From positions 474,159 to 538,158 of the forward strand of contig NZ_GG730300.1 of assembly GCF_000155975.1 (NCBI RefSeq): DNA of 64,000 nt, in the 5' to 3' direction. The DNA is from Citrobacter youngae ATCC 29220. Lineage in GTDB: Bacteria > Pseudomonadota > Gammaproteobacteria > Enterobacterales > Enterobacteriaceae. The notes beneath the pieces are model-generated. The model did no database searches. It saw nothing but the letters and a program-made list of their open reading frames with translations, and was not told where the DNA came from. Both the position numbers and the translations under genes were made by a program. This document shows positions 9,337-17,481 of this stretch, piece after piece; position 1 is the first letter of the stretch; every line of letters begins with the position of its first letter.

Positions 9337-9362
9337 GCCCCATCTGACGATGGGGCTTTTTT
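9337..9362 (+). terminator. Intrinsic terminator after tpl
   Basis: GCCCCATC, TGAC loop, GATGGGGC, then six T. It would separate tpl from tutB or act as a partial terminator. Confidence 0.85.
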
Positions 9363-9513
9363 GTATTCTATTTCCATCAACAGGAAGCCTTTGCGGTGCC
9401 CGTTACCGTAACATAACGATAAAAAGTAAACCCTGACTCCGACATTTTTATTATCCGCATGATGTACAAATGACAGCTGTAATTATAACGAATAGTCTAC
9501 AGGAACATTTATC

Positions 9514-10779
9514 ATGGATATTAATGCCATTGAGCGACAGAGTAGTACTCCCGGACTGATTAGCGGAACCATGTTGGTTATCGCGACCGTGGTGGGTGGC
9601 GGAATGTTTTCCCTGCCGATTGCGATGGCCGGCGTATGGTTTCCCGGCGCTTCTGTTATTCTTCTGTTTATCGCCATTATGATGTTATTAACCGGTCTGA
9701 TGCTGGTTGAAGTTAATCTGCATTATGGCGCGGGCGCCAGCTTTAATACCTTTACCCAGGATTTATTAGGTCGAAAGTGGAATATTGTGGTCGGTATCGC
9801 TTTCGGCTTTGTGCTGTATATTCTGACCTATGCCTATATCTCCGGTTCGTCGGCGGTGATGGCGCAAACCGTGTTCAAATATAGCGGCGTACGTTTTCCG
9901 GCGAATATCTCGGTGGTGATCGTCAGTATGCTGGTCGGGGCGATTGCCTGGTACAGCTCCTTACTGGTTGGTCGCATCACTACCGTGTTGATAATCGGTA
10001 AGTTCGTGGCGTTCTTTGCCACCTTCTCCGGGCTGGTGGGTCATATCGAAGTGGCAAAACTCGTCGACAGCGTGGCGGTGGCGTTGCCCCATTCGCAGTA
10101 CCTGCCGTATATCCTGATGACGTTGCCGTTCTGCATTATCTCGTTTGGTTTTCACGGGAATGTGCCGAGTCTGGCCAAGCTGTATGGCACGAGCGGGATC
10201 TCAAACATTACGCGCTCGATCATCATCGGCACGCTGTTTGCCCTGCTGCTGTACATCTTCTGGCTCGGCGTCACGATGGGGAATATTAGCCGCGCTGAAT
10301 TTCCACCGATTATCGCCAAAGGCGGCAATATTGACGTGTTTGTCGAGGCCATTAGCGAACTGTTCACCAGCCGCTATATGGATCTTATCCTGACTTTCTT
10401 CGGTAACTTCGCGGTAGCCAGCTCCCTGCTGGCGGCAACTCTCGGCTTGTTTGATTATATCGCCGATTTGTTTCACTTCCCGGATGACGGCATGGGCCGC
10501 CTGAAAACCGCGCTGGTGACCTATTTCCCGCCAGCCGCCGTGTGCTTCTTCTTCCCGAATGGTTTTGTACACGCAATTGGTTACGCCGGTCTGGCCTTTA
10601 CCATCTGGAGCGTGATCCTGCCGCCGTTCCTGGTGAAAGCCGCTCGGAAACGTTTTTCCACCGCCAGCTATACCGCACCGTGTAATAACGCCGTGCTCAA
10701 CCTGGTGATCGTTTGTGGGGCAATTGTCTATCTGACGGTTGTTCTGGACGTATTTGGTTTGCTGCCAACGTTTCGTTAA
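9514..10779 (+). CDS. tutB: Tyrosine/aromatic amino acid permease (TutB-like)
   Basis: A 421-residue inner-membrane carrier of the HAAAP family (Mtr, TnaB, TyrP). The early motif GTMLVIATVVGGGMFSLP (residues 18-35) is the family's signature near TM1, and about eleven hydrophobic segments follow. It lies 190 bases after tpl on the same strand, the arrangement known for tutA(tpl)-tutB in Pantoea (Erwinia) herbicola, where TutB brings in tyrosine. By analogy with tnaA-tnaB it supplies substrate to the lyase. The ATG at 9514 follows AGGAAC, a fair ribosome site. A tryptophan permease role cannot be excluded from sequence alone. Confidence 0.9.
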   Translation: MDINAIERQSSTPGLISGTMLVIATVVGGGMFSLPIAMAGVWFPGASVILLFIAIMMLLTGLMLVEVNLHYGAGASFNTFTQDLLGRKWNIVVGIAFGFVLYILTYAYISGSSAVMAQTVFKYSGVRFPANISVVIVSMLVGAIAWYSSLLVGRITTVLIIGKFVAFFATFSGLVGHIEVAKLVDSVAVALPHSQYLPYILMTLPFCIISFGFHGNVPSLAKLYGTSGISNITRSIIIGTLFALLLYIFWLGVTMGNISRAEFPPIIAKGGNIDVFVEAISELFTSRYMDLILTFFGNFAVASSLLAATLGLFDYIADLFHFPDDGMGRLKTALVTYFPPAAVCFFFPNGFVHAIGYAGLAFTIWSVILPPFLVKAARKRFSTASYTAPCNNAVLNLVIVCGAIVYLTVVLDVFGLLPTFR

Positions 10780-10791
10780 CGCGGGGGCGTT

Positions 10792-10893
10792 ATGTTTCTG
10801 ACATTGCTGCGGATCCAGCATCCACTGGTCTACCGTTTTGCGTGGCTTCGTCTGTGGGTCAGGGTGTTAAGGGCGTGCAGGCTGCGTAAGTGA
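10792..10893 (+). CDS. Possible 33-residue basic small protein
   Basis: An ATG just 12 bases after the tutB stop opens a 33-codon frame ending TGA at 10891. The product is rich in Arg, Leu and Trp (MFLTLLRIQHPLVYRF..., ending RACRLRK) and would form a cationic amphipathic helix. The purine-rich GGGGGCG upstream is a modest ribosome site. It could be translated with tutB, but no homologue comes to mind. Confidence 0.3.
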   Translation: MFLTLLRIQHPLVYRFAWLRLWVRVLRACRLRK

Positions 10894-10921
10894 TAGGGGA
10901 GAACGTTTTCCTCTGCTTCCG

Positions 10922-11000
10922 TATGCGGCGCTTGCGACTTATCCGGCCTACAAATGAGCGTGAAACGTAGGCCTGATAAGCGAAGCGCCATCAGGCATTA
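10922..11000. repeat. REP/BIME element
   Basis: Two facing REP units: GCGACTTATCCGGCCTAC and GTAGGCCTGATAAGCG with the typical GGCGC/GCGCC flanks. Confidence 0.8.
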
Positions 11001-11075
11001 CACCCGGAAGTAGCGTGGTGGGATCAACGCGGAAAAGGCGTCGAACTTCTGCACCATCTTTTTCCAGAACAACAT
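10998..11075 (-). CDS. Possible 25-residue small protein
   Basis: On the minus strand ATG (11075-11073) starts MLFWKKMVQKFDAFSA and ends with TAA inside the REP edge. AGGA lies 8 bases before the ATG. The peptide is amphipathic and basic. The REP element could act as its transcript end. Unrecognised. Confidence 0.25.
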   Translation of the reverse strand: MLFWKKMVQKFDAFSALIPPRYFRV

Positions 11076-11716
11076 AACAACAATCCTCGATTCAAAACAT
11101 CGGCGCTATTTTAGTCAGCGCCGCCAAATCGTAAAGTCAGTTGCCGCGTTCCGATCCCTGGGCGGTGTAAACCTTTATGGTCACCGTGTCGTCAAATACG
11201 ATTGCCGCGAATGTGATGGGGTTGACAACGGGTTACGCCATCAGCATTGGTATTTTCAATTTCACTATTAAAAATACCCTACACAGTAAAAAGAGAGACT
11301 GCCATTCGTTTATTGCTATTCCTGATGGGCATATCAAACCTGATTTATATTTATTGCGAAATAATAATATCACTGGGTTAATATACTAAAAAGCCAGTAA
11401 AATACTCATAACTGGTTATTTTATAAATCTTTTTATCATGATGGCGGCGAGCGGGCTAATCACCTGAAACTGATTTTCAGGCATTCCGCATAGTTCTGCT
11501 TTTCAATATGAAAATGTGAGCAAGGCCGAAAGAAATAAACCAGGATGTTGCATGTGAGAGGTCTGTGAGGGATTATTTTGTTTTGTCATACAAATGAAAG
11601 TTCTGACATTTTGTAATGCCAGACAGCAGAAAGCTGGGCGTGATATAGGGCTGATCCTTAGCTTGGTAAAAGATATCAAGTGGAATAAACAGAAATGAAG
11701 CAATGGAGTAGTTATT
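11076..11716. other. Non-coding region upstream of lutA
   Basis: About 640 bases, AT-rich from 11240 on. A 70-codon plus-strand frame at 11177-11389 has no convincing ribosome site or composition and I do not support it. The lut promoter is expected in the last 150 bases, but I could not fix its boxes. Confidence 0.5.
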
Positions 11717-12436
11717 GTGAATGTAAATTTCTTTGTTACCTGTATTGGCGACGCACTGAAATCACGGATGGCACGAGACTCCGTATTGCTGCTGGAAAAA
11801 CTGGGCTGTCGCGTTAATTTCCCTGAGAAACAAGGGTGTTGCGGTCAGCCAGCCATCAACAGCGGCTATATCAACGAGGCGATCCCCGGGATGAAAAACC
11901 TGATCGCCGCCCTGGAAGACAATGACGATCCGATTATCTCTCCGGCAGGCTCTTGTACCTATGCGATAAAAAGCTACCCGACGTACCTCGCCGATGAGCC
12001 GGAGTGGGCGCTGCGGGCTGAAAACGTTGCCGCGCGTATGCAGGATCTCACCTCTCTTATCGTCAACAAACTGGGCGTGGTGGACGTTGGCGCCAGTCTG
12101 CAGGGGCGCGCCGTGTATCACCCTTCCTGCAGCCTGACCCGCAAGCTGGGGGTGAAGGAAGAGCCGCTCACGCTGTTGAAAAACGTGCGTGGGCTGGAGC
12201 TGCTGGAGTTTGCCGATCGGGACACCTGCTGCGGTTTTGGCGGCACATTCTCGGTCAAGATGGCCGAAATATCCGGCGAGATGGTGAAAGAGAAAGTTTT
12301 CCACCTGATGGATGCGAAACCGGAATATTTGATTGGCGCAGACGTCAGCTGCCTGCTGAATATTGGTGGTCGGCTGCAGCGGGAAGGCCAGCCGGTCAAA
12401 GTGATGCATATTGCTGAAGTGCTGATGAGCCGCTGA
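11717..12436 (+). CDS. lutA: L-lactate utilisation protein LutA (YkgE)
   Basis: A 239-residue Fe-S protein with two cysteine-rich CCG-type domains: GCCGQP (about residue 40) with SPAGSC (about 76-81), then HPSCS (about 135) and DTCCGFGG (about 170). This architecture is shared with heterodisulfide-reductase and glycolate-oxidase Fe-S subunits. LutABC together oxidise L-lactate to pyruvate in bacteria such as Bacillus; E. coli ykgEFG is the homologue. The start is GTG at 11717, with GGAG 9 bases upstream. It is the first gene of a tight three-gene operon. Confidence 0.93.
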   Translation: MNVNFFVTCIGDALKSRMARDSVLLLEKLGCRVNFPEKQGCCGQPAINSGYINEAIPGMKNLIAALEDNDDPIISPAGSCTYAIKSYPTYLADEPEWALRAENVAARMQDLTSLIVNKLGVVDVGASLQGRAVYHPSCSLTRKLGVKEEPLTLLKNVRGLELLEFADRDTCCGFGGTFSVKMAEISGEMVKEKVFHLMDAKPEYLIGADVSCLLNIGGRLQREGQPVKVMHIAEVLMSR

Positions 12437-12446
12437 GGGGAAAGAG

Positions 12447-13874
12447 ATGTCGATAAAAACCAGCGATGTAGAATTTAAACTGCGCATTCGTCAGCAGATT
12501 GAAGACCCAATCATGCGCAAAGCCGTGGCTAATGCGCAGGAGCGTATCGGCGCGAACCGGCAAAAAATGGTCGATGAGTTAGGCCACTGGGAAGAGTGGC
12601 GCGATCGTGCCAGCCAGATCCGCGATCGCGTGCTGAGCAATCTCGACGCTTACCTGTATCAACTCTCCGAAAAAGTGACGCAAAACGGCGGCCACGTCTG
12701 TTTCGCCAAAACCAAAGAAGAGGCCACCCGCTATATTCTGCAGGTCGCGCAGAGTAAAAATGCGCAGAAGGTGGTGAAGTCCAAGTCGATGGTGACCGAA
12801 GAGATCGGCGTCAATCATGTCTTGCAGGATGCCGGAATTCAGGTGATCGAAACCGATCTGGGCGAATATATTCTGCAACTGGATCAGGATCCGCCCTCGC
12901 ACGTCGTGGTCCCGGCTATTCATAAAGATCGTTACCAGATCCGCCGCGTGCTGCACGAGCGCCTGGGCTATGACGGTCCGGAAACCCCGGAAGCCATGAC
13001 TCTGTTCATTCGCCAGAAGATCCGCGAGGATTTCCTGAGCGCTGAAATCGGCATTACCGGCTGTAACTTTGCCGTGGCGGAAACCGGCTCGGTATGTCTG
13101 GTAACCAACGAAGGCAACGCGCGCATGTGCACCACGCTGCCGAAAACGCACATTGCGGTGATGGGGATGGAGCGTATTGCGCCGACCTTTGCCGAGGTGG
13201 ATGTGCTGATCACCATGCTGGCGCGCAGCGCCGTGGGCGCGCGTCTGACGGGCTACAACACCTGGCTGACCGGCCCGCGTGAGGCGGATAACGTTGACGG
13301 ACCGGAAGAGTTCCACCTGGTGATTGTCGACAACGGTCGCTCGCAGGTGCTGGGCTCTGAGTTCCGCGATGTGCTGCGCTGCATCCGCTGCGGGGCCTGT
13401 ATGAACACCTGCCCGGCGTACCGCCACATCGGCGGGCACGGCTATGGCTCTATCTATCCCGGCCCTATCGGCGCGGTGATTTCTCCGCTGCTCGGCGGCT
13501 ATAAAGATTTTAAAGACCTGCCTTACGCCTGTTCTTTATGCACGGCCTGTGACAGCGTTTGCCCGGTGCGGATTCCGCTGTCAAAACTGATCCTGCGTCA
13601 TCGTCGGGTGATGGCCGAGGAGGGCATTACCCCGAAAGCCGAGCGGCGGGCGATCAAAATGTTCGCTTATGCCAATAGCCATCCCGGGATGTGGAAAGTC
13701 GGGATGATGGCGGGCGCGCATGCGGCGAGCTGGTTTATCAATGGCGGCAAAACCCCGTTCAGGGTCGGCGCGATTGGTGACTGGATGGAGGCGCGCGATC
13801 TGCCTGACGCAGACGGCGAGAGCTTCCGCAGCTGGTTTAAGAAACATCAGGCGCAGGAGAAAAAAAATGGATAA
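12447..13874 (+). CDS. lutB: L-lactate utilisation Fe-S protein LutB (YkgF)
   Basis: A 475-residue protein. The N-terminal two thirds form the LUD domain, followed by a two-cluster ferredoxin domain with CIRCGACMNTCP (about 312-323) and CSLCTACDSVCP (about 362-373). The C-terminal tail is LutB-specific. It is the electron-transfer core of the LutABC lactate oxidase. The ATG lies 10 bases after lutA with ribosome site GAGGGGAAAGAG. The end overlaps lutC by 8 bp. Confidence 0.94.
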   Translation: MSIKTSDVEFKLRIRQQIEDPIMRKAVANAQERIGANRQKMVDELGHWEEWRDRASQIRDRVLSNLDAYLYQLSEKVTQNGGHVCFAKTKEEATRYILQVAQSKNAQKVVKSKSMVTEEIGVNHVLQDAGIQVIETDLGEYILQLDQDPPSHVVVPAIHKDRYQIRRVLHERLGYDGPETPEAMTLFIRQKIREDFLSAEIGITGCNFAVAETGSVCLVTNEGNARMCTTLPKTHIAVMGMERIAPTFAEVDVLITMLARSAVGARLTGYNTWLTGPREADNVDGPEEFHLVIVDNGRSQVLGSEFRDVLRCIRCGACMNTCPAYRHIGGHGYGSIYPGPIGAVISPLLGGYKDFKDLPYACSLCTACDSVCPVRIPLSKLILRHRRVMAEEGITPKAERRAIKMFAYANSHPGMWKVGMMAGAHAASWFINGGKTPFRVGAIGDWMEARDLPDADGESFRSWFKKHQAQEKKNG

Positions 13875-14562
13875 CCGTACCGCGTTTTTAACCACCGTCG
13901 CCCAGGCGCTGGGCCGCCCGCTGCGCTACGAACCGCAGGCGGATGCCGCGCCGGTTAACAACTATGCCAACGAGCGCCTGACCGAACTGAGCCCCGAGCA
14001 GCGCTGCGAGGCGTTTATCCAGTTTGCCAGCGAAGTGATGCTGGCTCGCTGCGAACTCACCAGCGAGGACCAGGCCGCAGACGCGGCGCTTCGCCTGTGC
14101 GAAGAATTGGGTCAGCAGCCGGTGGTACTGAGCGGCGACAGCCGGCTGGTGGAACTGGGCATCACCGAACGTTTGCAGCAGGCATGCAACGCGGCGGTCT
14201 GGGATCCGGCGCGCGGTAGCGAAAATATTACCCAGGCCGAGCGGGCGAAAGTCGGCGTGGTGTATGCCGAGTATGGCCTGACCGAGTCCGGCGGCGTGGT
14301 GCTGTTTTCCGCGCCGGAGCGCGGGCGTTCCCTGAGCCTGTTGCCGGAGTCGTCGATTTTCGTGCTGCGTAAAAGCACCATCCTGCCGCGCGTGGCGCAG
14401 CTGGCGGAAAAACTGCATCAGAAAGCGCAGGCCGGTGAGCGGATGCCTTCGTGCATTAACATCATCAGCGGACCCAGTTCGACCGCGGATATTGAGCTTA
14501 TCAAGGTGGTTGGGGTGCATGGCCCGGTGAAGGCGGTGTATCTGATTATTGAGGATTGCTGA
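13867..14562 (+). CDS. lutC: L-lactate utilisation protein LutC (YkgG)
   Basis: A 231-residue LUD-domain protein. The open frame extends upstream to 13720, but ATG 13867 (MDNRTAFLTTVAQALG) is the family start and overlaps lutB by 8 bp, so the longer frame is a shadow. The C-terminal LUD motif includes AEYGLTESGG and the final ISGPSSTADIEL (about residues 199-210). It completes the lactate-oxidising complex with LutA and LutB. No lactate permease or LutR-type regulator is adjacent. Confidence 0.93.
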   Translation: MDNRTAFLTTVAQALGRPLRYEPQADAAPVNNYANERLTELSPEQRCEAFIQFASEVMLARCELTSEDQAADAALRLCEELGQQPVVLSGDSRLVELGITERLQQACNAAVWDPARGSENITQAERAKVGVVYAEYGLTESGGVVLFSAPERGRSLSLLPESSIFVLRKSTILPRVAQLAEKLHQKAQAGERMPSCINIISGPSSTADIELIKVVGVHGPVKAVYLIIEDC

Positions 14563-14576
14563 GGCGGAATTAAGAA

Positions 14577-14603
14577 CCGCTCTGGCGCGACTGACCAGAG
14601 CGG
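14577..14603. terminator. Hairpin between convergent lutC and gntP
   Basis: CCGCTCTGG, 9-nt loop, CCAGAGCGG. There is no strong T-run on either side, but its place between two convergent genes supports a bidirectional terminator. Confidence 0.55.
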
Positions 14604-14611
14604 GACAGACT

Positions 14612-15955
14612 TTATGCAATCATGCTAATGATCAACACGATTATCAGACCCACCACGGAGTTCACCAGCTCCAGCAGACCCCAGGTTTTCAGCGTATCCT
14701 TCACCGACAGGTCAAAGTAGCCTTTGAACAGCCAGAACGAGGCATCGTTGATGTGGGTCAGGGTGTTGGAGCCTGCCGCCGTTGCCAGCACCAGCAGTGC
14801 CGGGTCGACGCCGACCAGTTGACCGGTTGCCGGGTCGAGAATGGCTGCGCTGATAATCCCCGCGGCCGTCATTGCCGACACCACGCCCTGACCGGTTGCC
14901 AGACGAATTAGCACGGTTATTAACCACGCCATGATGTACGGAGAGATATTGCCGTGCGACATCAGCATGCCGATGGTATCGCCGATGCCGGTATCGATAA
15001 TGGTCTGCTTCAGTACGCCGCCCGCGCCGATGATCAGGATCACCATGGCGATACTTTTCACCGCATTTTCAAAGGCGTTCATCACCCACTGCATGTCGTG
15101 ACCGCGGGCGGTACCAAACAGCACGAAGGCGACAATCATGGCGATGAACATCGCAATCGGCGAAGATCCTAAGAAGTTGACCACTTCCCACGCCTGCGTC
15201 CCTTTCACCAGCCAGATGTTGGCGATGGTGGTGGAGATCATGATGATCGCCGGGATCAGCGGTACCAGAATAGACACGCCGAAAGACGGCAGATTGTTCT
15301 GGTCAACCGGTACGTCGGCCTTCATGAATGACGGCGTCGGACGCTCAAGGTTGCCGAGGAACTTCGGCAGGATAAGCCCGGCGCAGATCACGCTCGGAAT
15401 GGTGACCAGAATACCGTAGATGTAGACCATGCCCATGTCAGCGCCGTAGGCGTTGACCAGCGCGACCGGACCCGGCTGCGGCGGGAACAGCGAGTGGGCG
15501 GTTGTCGCGGCGGCAACGGCGGGGATCGCCAGCTTGAGGAACGGGATCTTCGCTTCTGCGGCAATCACGATCACCAGCGGCGCCAGCATAATAAATGCCA
15601 CTTCGTAGAACATCGCCAGGCCGAAGATCAAACCGATAATGATCACCGACAGCTGCACGTAGCGCAGGCCGAGGCGCGCCAGCAGCGTATGGGCAATCTG
15701 ATGCGCCGCGCCGGAGTCAACCATCAGCTTACCGATGACCGCCCCGAATACCACGATAATCGCCAGCTCTCCCAGCGTACTGCCGAAGCCGGATTTCATG
15801 GTGTGCAGCAGCTCCATTAAATCCATTCCCGCCAGCATGCCGACGGAGAGCGCCGCCAGCAGCAGGGCGACCATCGAGTTTATTTTGAATCTTAGATTCA
15901 GTACCAGCATCAGACCGATGCCGAATACGACCCACAGAATATTGAGAACGTGCAT
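14612..15955 (-). CDS. gntP: Gluconate/fructuronate:H+ symporter GntP
   Basis: A 447-residue inner-membrane carrier with about 12-14 hydrophobic segments and family motifs [21 protein letters not shown] (split about 62-82), FPPQPGP and [18 protein letters not shown] near the C terminus. Length and N terminus ([20 protein letters not shown]) agree with E. coli GntP, and the divergent placement next to uxuAB is the same. GntP is a high-affinity gluconate carrier that also takes fructuronate, the substrate made in the uxu pathway. CRP- and UxuR-like sites lie in the shared upstream region. Confidence 0.96.
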   Translation of the reverse strand: MHVLNILWVVFGIGLMLVLNLRFKINSMVALLLAALSVGMLAGMDLMELLHTMKSGFGSTLGELAIIVVFGAVIGKLMVDSGAAHQIAHTLLARLGLRYVQLSVIIIGLIFGLAMFYEVAFIMLAPLVIVIAAEAKIPFLKLAIPAVAAATTAHSLFPPQPGPVALVNAYGADMGMVYIYGILVTIPSVICAGLILPKFLGNLERPTPSFMKADVPVDQNNLPSFGVSILVPLIPAIIMISTTIANIWLVKGTQAWEVVNFLGSSPIAMFIAMIVAFVLFGTARGHDMQWVMNAFENAVKSIAMVILIIGAGGVLKQTIIDTGIGDTIGMLMSHGNISPYIMAWLITVLIRLATGQGVVSAMTAAGIISAAILDPATGQLVGVDPALLVLATAAGSNTLTHINDASFWLFKGYFDLSVKDTLKTWGLLELVNSVVGLIIVLIISMIA

Positions 15956-16012
15956 GTAACGTCACCCTTTATTTGGTTGAACTATTATGATTTTGGTTGA
16001 GATGTTACATGT

Positions 16013-16026
16013 ATTGGTTAACCATT
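16013..16026. promoter_or_regulatory. UxuR/ExuR-like operator 1
   Basis: ATTGGTTAACCATT with the perfect 10-bp palindrome TGGTTAACCA at its core. It resembles the hexuronate-regulator pattern TTGGTATACCAA and lies between gntP and uxuA. Confidence 0.6.
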
Positions 16027-16028
16027 GA

Positions 16029-16044
16029 TGCGATAAGTGTCACA
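16029..16044. promoter_or_regulatory. CRP-like site
   Basis: TGCGA-N6-TCACA, one mismatch from consensus, adjoining operator 1. It could serve gntP, uxuA or both. Confidence 0.5.
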
Positions 16045-16115
16045 TTACGTTACATGTTTGCCTGTTAACTGGACAGGTTGCTAGTTAACTGGCGCTTCAG
16101 AATGTTGTTATCGTG

Positions 16116-16131
16116 ATTTGGTTAACCAATT
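16116..16131. promoter_or_regulatory. UxuR/ExuR-like operator 2
   Basis: A perfect 12-bp palindrome TTGGTTAACCAA (16118-16129), about 90 bases before uxuA and 103 bases from operator 1. Two operators at this distance would allow DNA looping. Confidence 0.65.
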
Positions 16132-16172
16132 TTGTGGTTTAGGTTGACATGTAATACCAAAAGGAGGAATTT

Positions 16173-16265
16173 ATGCGCCATATCGTCGAGTCCATAACAT
16201 CAATGAGGAATAAAACATGGAACAGACATGGCGCTGGTATGGTCCTAACGACCCGGTCACCTTAG
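16173..16265 (+). CDS. Possible upstream ORF in the uxuA leader
   Basis: ATG 16173 stands 5 bases after a near-perfect ribosome site AAGGAGG (16161-16167), stronger than that of uxuA itself. It encodes 30 residues ([14 protein letters not shown]...) and ends at TAG 16263-16265, overlapping the uxuA start in another frame. It may couple or limit uxuA translation. The peptide itself looks unconserved in kind. Confidence 0.35.
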   Translation: MRHIVESITSMRNKTWNRHGAGMVLTTRSP

Positions 16266-17401
16266 CGGATGTGCGTCAGGCGGGTGCCACGGGCGTTGTC
16301 ACCGCCTTGCACCATATCCCGAACGGGGACGTGTGGACGGTTGATGAGATCCTAAAGCGCAAAGCGATTGTTGAGCAGGCGGGCCTGGTCTGGTCGGTCG
16401 TCGAGAGCGTGCCAATCCACGAAGATATTAAAACCCGTTCCGGTAACTATCTGCAGTGGATCGCCAACTATCAGCAAAGCCTGCGTAACCTGGCGCAGTG
16501 CGGCATTCGTACCGTGTGCTACAACTTCATGCCGGTTCTCGACTGGACCCGTACCGATCTGGAATACGTCCTGCCGGACGGTTCCAAAGCGCTGCGTTTT
16601 GATCAGATTGAATTTGCCGCTTTTGAGCTGCATATCCTCAAACGTCCGGGCGCGGAAGCGGACTACACCGCTGAAGAGGTCGTCCAGGCGAATGAACGCT
16701 TTGCCACCATGAGCGAAGAAGACAAAGCGCGTCTGACCCGCAATATCATCGCCGGTCTGCCGGGCGCGGAAGAAGGTTATACCCTCGATCGGTTCCGTCA
16801 GCACCTTGAACGTTACAAAGACATTGATAAAGCCGCACTGCGCGAGAATTTCGCCGTCTTCCTGAAAGCGATCATTCCGGTGGCGGAAGAGGTGGGGGTA
16901 CGTATGGCGGTACACCCGGACGATCCGCCGCGCCCGATCCTCGGCCTGCCGCGCATTGTGTCTACCGTGGAAGATATGCAGTGGATGGTCGAGACGGTCA
17001 GCAGCATGGCGAACGGTTTTACCATGTGCACCGGCTCTTACGGCGTTCGTGCGGACAACGACCTGGTCGACATGATCAAACAGTTCGGCCCGCGCATTTA
17101 CTTCACCCATCTGCGCTCCACGCTGCGTGAAGATAACCCGAAAACCTTCCATGAAGCGGCGCATCTCAATGGTGACGTTGACATGTACGAAGTGGTGAAA
17201 GCGATCGTCGAAGAAGAGCAGCGCCGTAAAGCCGAAGGCAAAGAGGATCTGATCCCGATGCGTCCGGATCACGGGCACCAGATGCTTGACGATCTGAAAA
17301 AGAAAACCAACCCAGGCTATTCCGCGATTGGTCGCCTGAAAGGGCTGGCGGAAGTGCGCGGCGTTGAGATGGCTATCCAGCGTGCTTTCTTCAGCCGCTA
17401 A
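16217..17401 (+). CDS. uxuA: D-mannonate dehydratase
   Basis: A 394-residue enzyme that converts D-mannonate to 2-keto-3-deoxygluconate, the last step of the fructuronate branch before KDG kinase. It starts [23 protein letters not shown], and carries the metal/substrate motifs AVHPDDPP (about 232-239), CTGSYG (about 273-278) and MRPDHGHQ (about 352-359). The length equals E. coli UxuA. It forms an operon with uxuB, divergent from gntP. Confidence 0.97.
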   Translation: MEQTWRWYGPNDPVTLADVRQAGATGVVTALHHIPNGDVWTVDEILKRKAIVEQAGLVWSVVESVPIHEDIKTRSGNYLQWIANYQQSLRNLAQCGIRTVCYNFMPVLDWTRTDLEYVLPDGSKALRFDQIEFAAFELHILKRPGAEADYTAEEVVQANERFATMSEEDKARLTRNIIAGLPGAEEGYTLDRFRQHLERYKDIDKAALRENFAVFLKAIIPVAEEVGVRMAVHPDDPPRPILGLPRIVSTVEDMQWMVETVSSMANGFTMCTGSYGVRADNDLVDMIKQFGPRIYFTHLRSTLREDNPKTFHEAAHLNGDVDMYEVVKAIVEEEQRRKAEGKEDLIPMRPDHGHQMLDDLKKKTNPGYSAIGRLKGLAEVRGVEMAIQRAFFSR

Positions 17402-17410
17402 AGCAGACTT

Positions 17411-17437
17411 GCCGGTCACCTGCCTGGCCGGCTTTTT
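17411..17437 (+). terminator. Intercistronic hairpin between uxuA and uxuB
   Basis: GCCGG ... CCGGC followed by TTTTTCCTTTT. It probably acts as a partial terminator or RNA stabiliser, since uxuB lacks an obvious promoter of its own. Confidence 0.45.
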
Positions 17438-17481
17438 CCTTTTCTCTTCCGTTGGTCTTGCAACGGGTTCTGGAGTTCACG

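Noticed and set aside
9363-9513. TyrR box upstream of tutB
   Set aside because: TGTACAAATGACAGCTGTAA has one good half only; too weak to call.
11177-11389. 70-codon frame upstream of lutA
   Set aside because: No ribosome site, AT-rich and without recognisable features; treated as chance.
16352-17419. 355-codon minus-strand frame opposite uxuA
   Set aside because: Shadow of uxuA: rich in His, Arg and Gln with no family-like motif.
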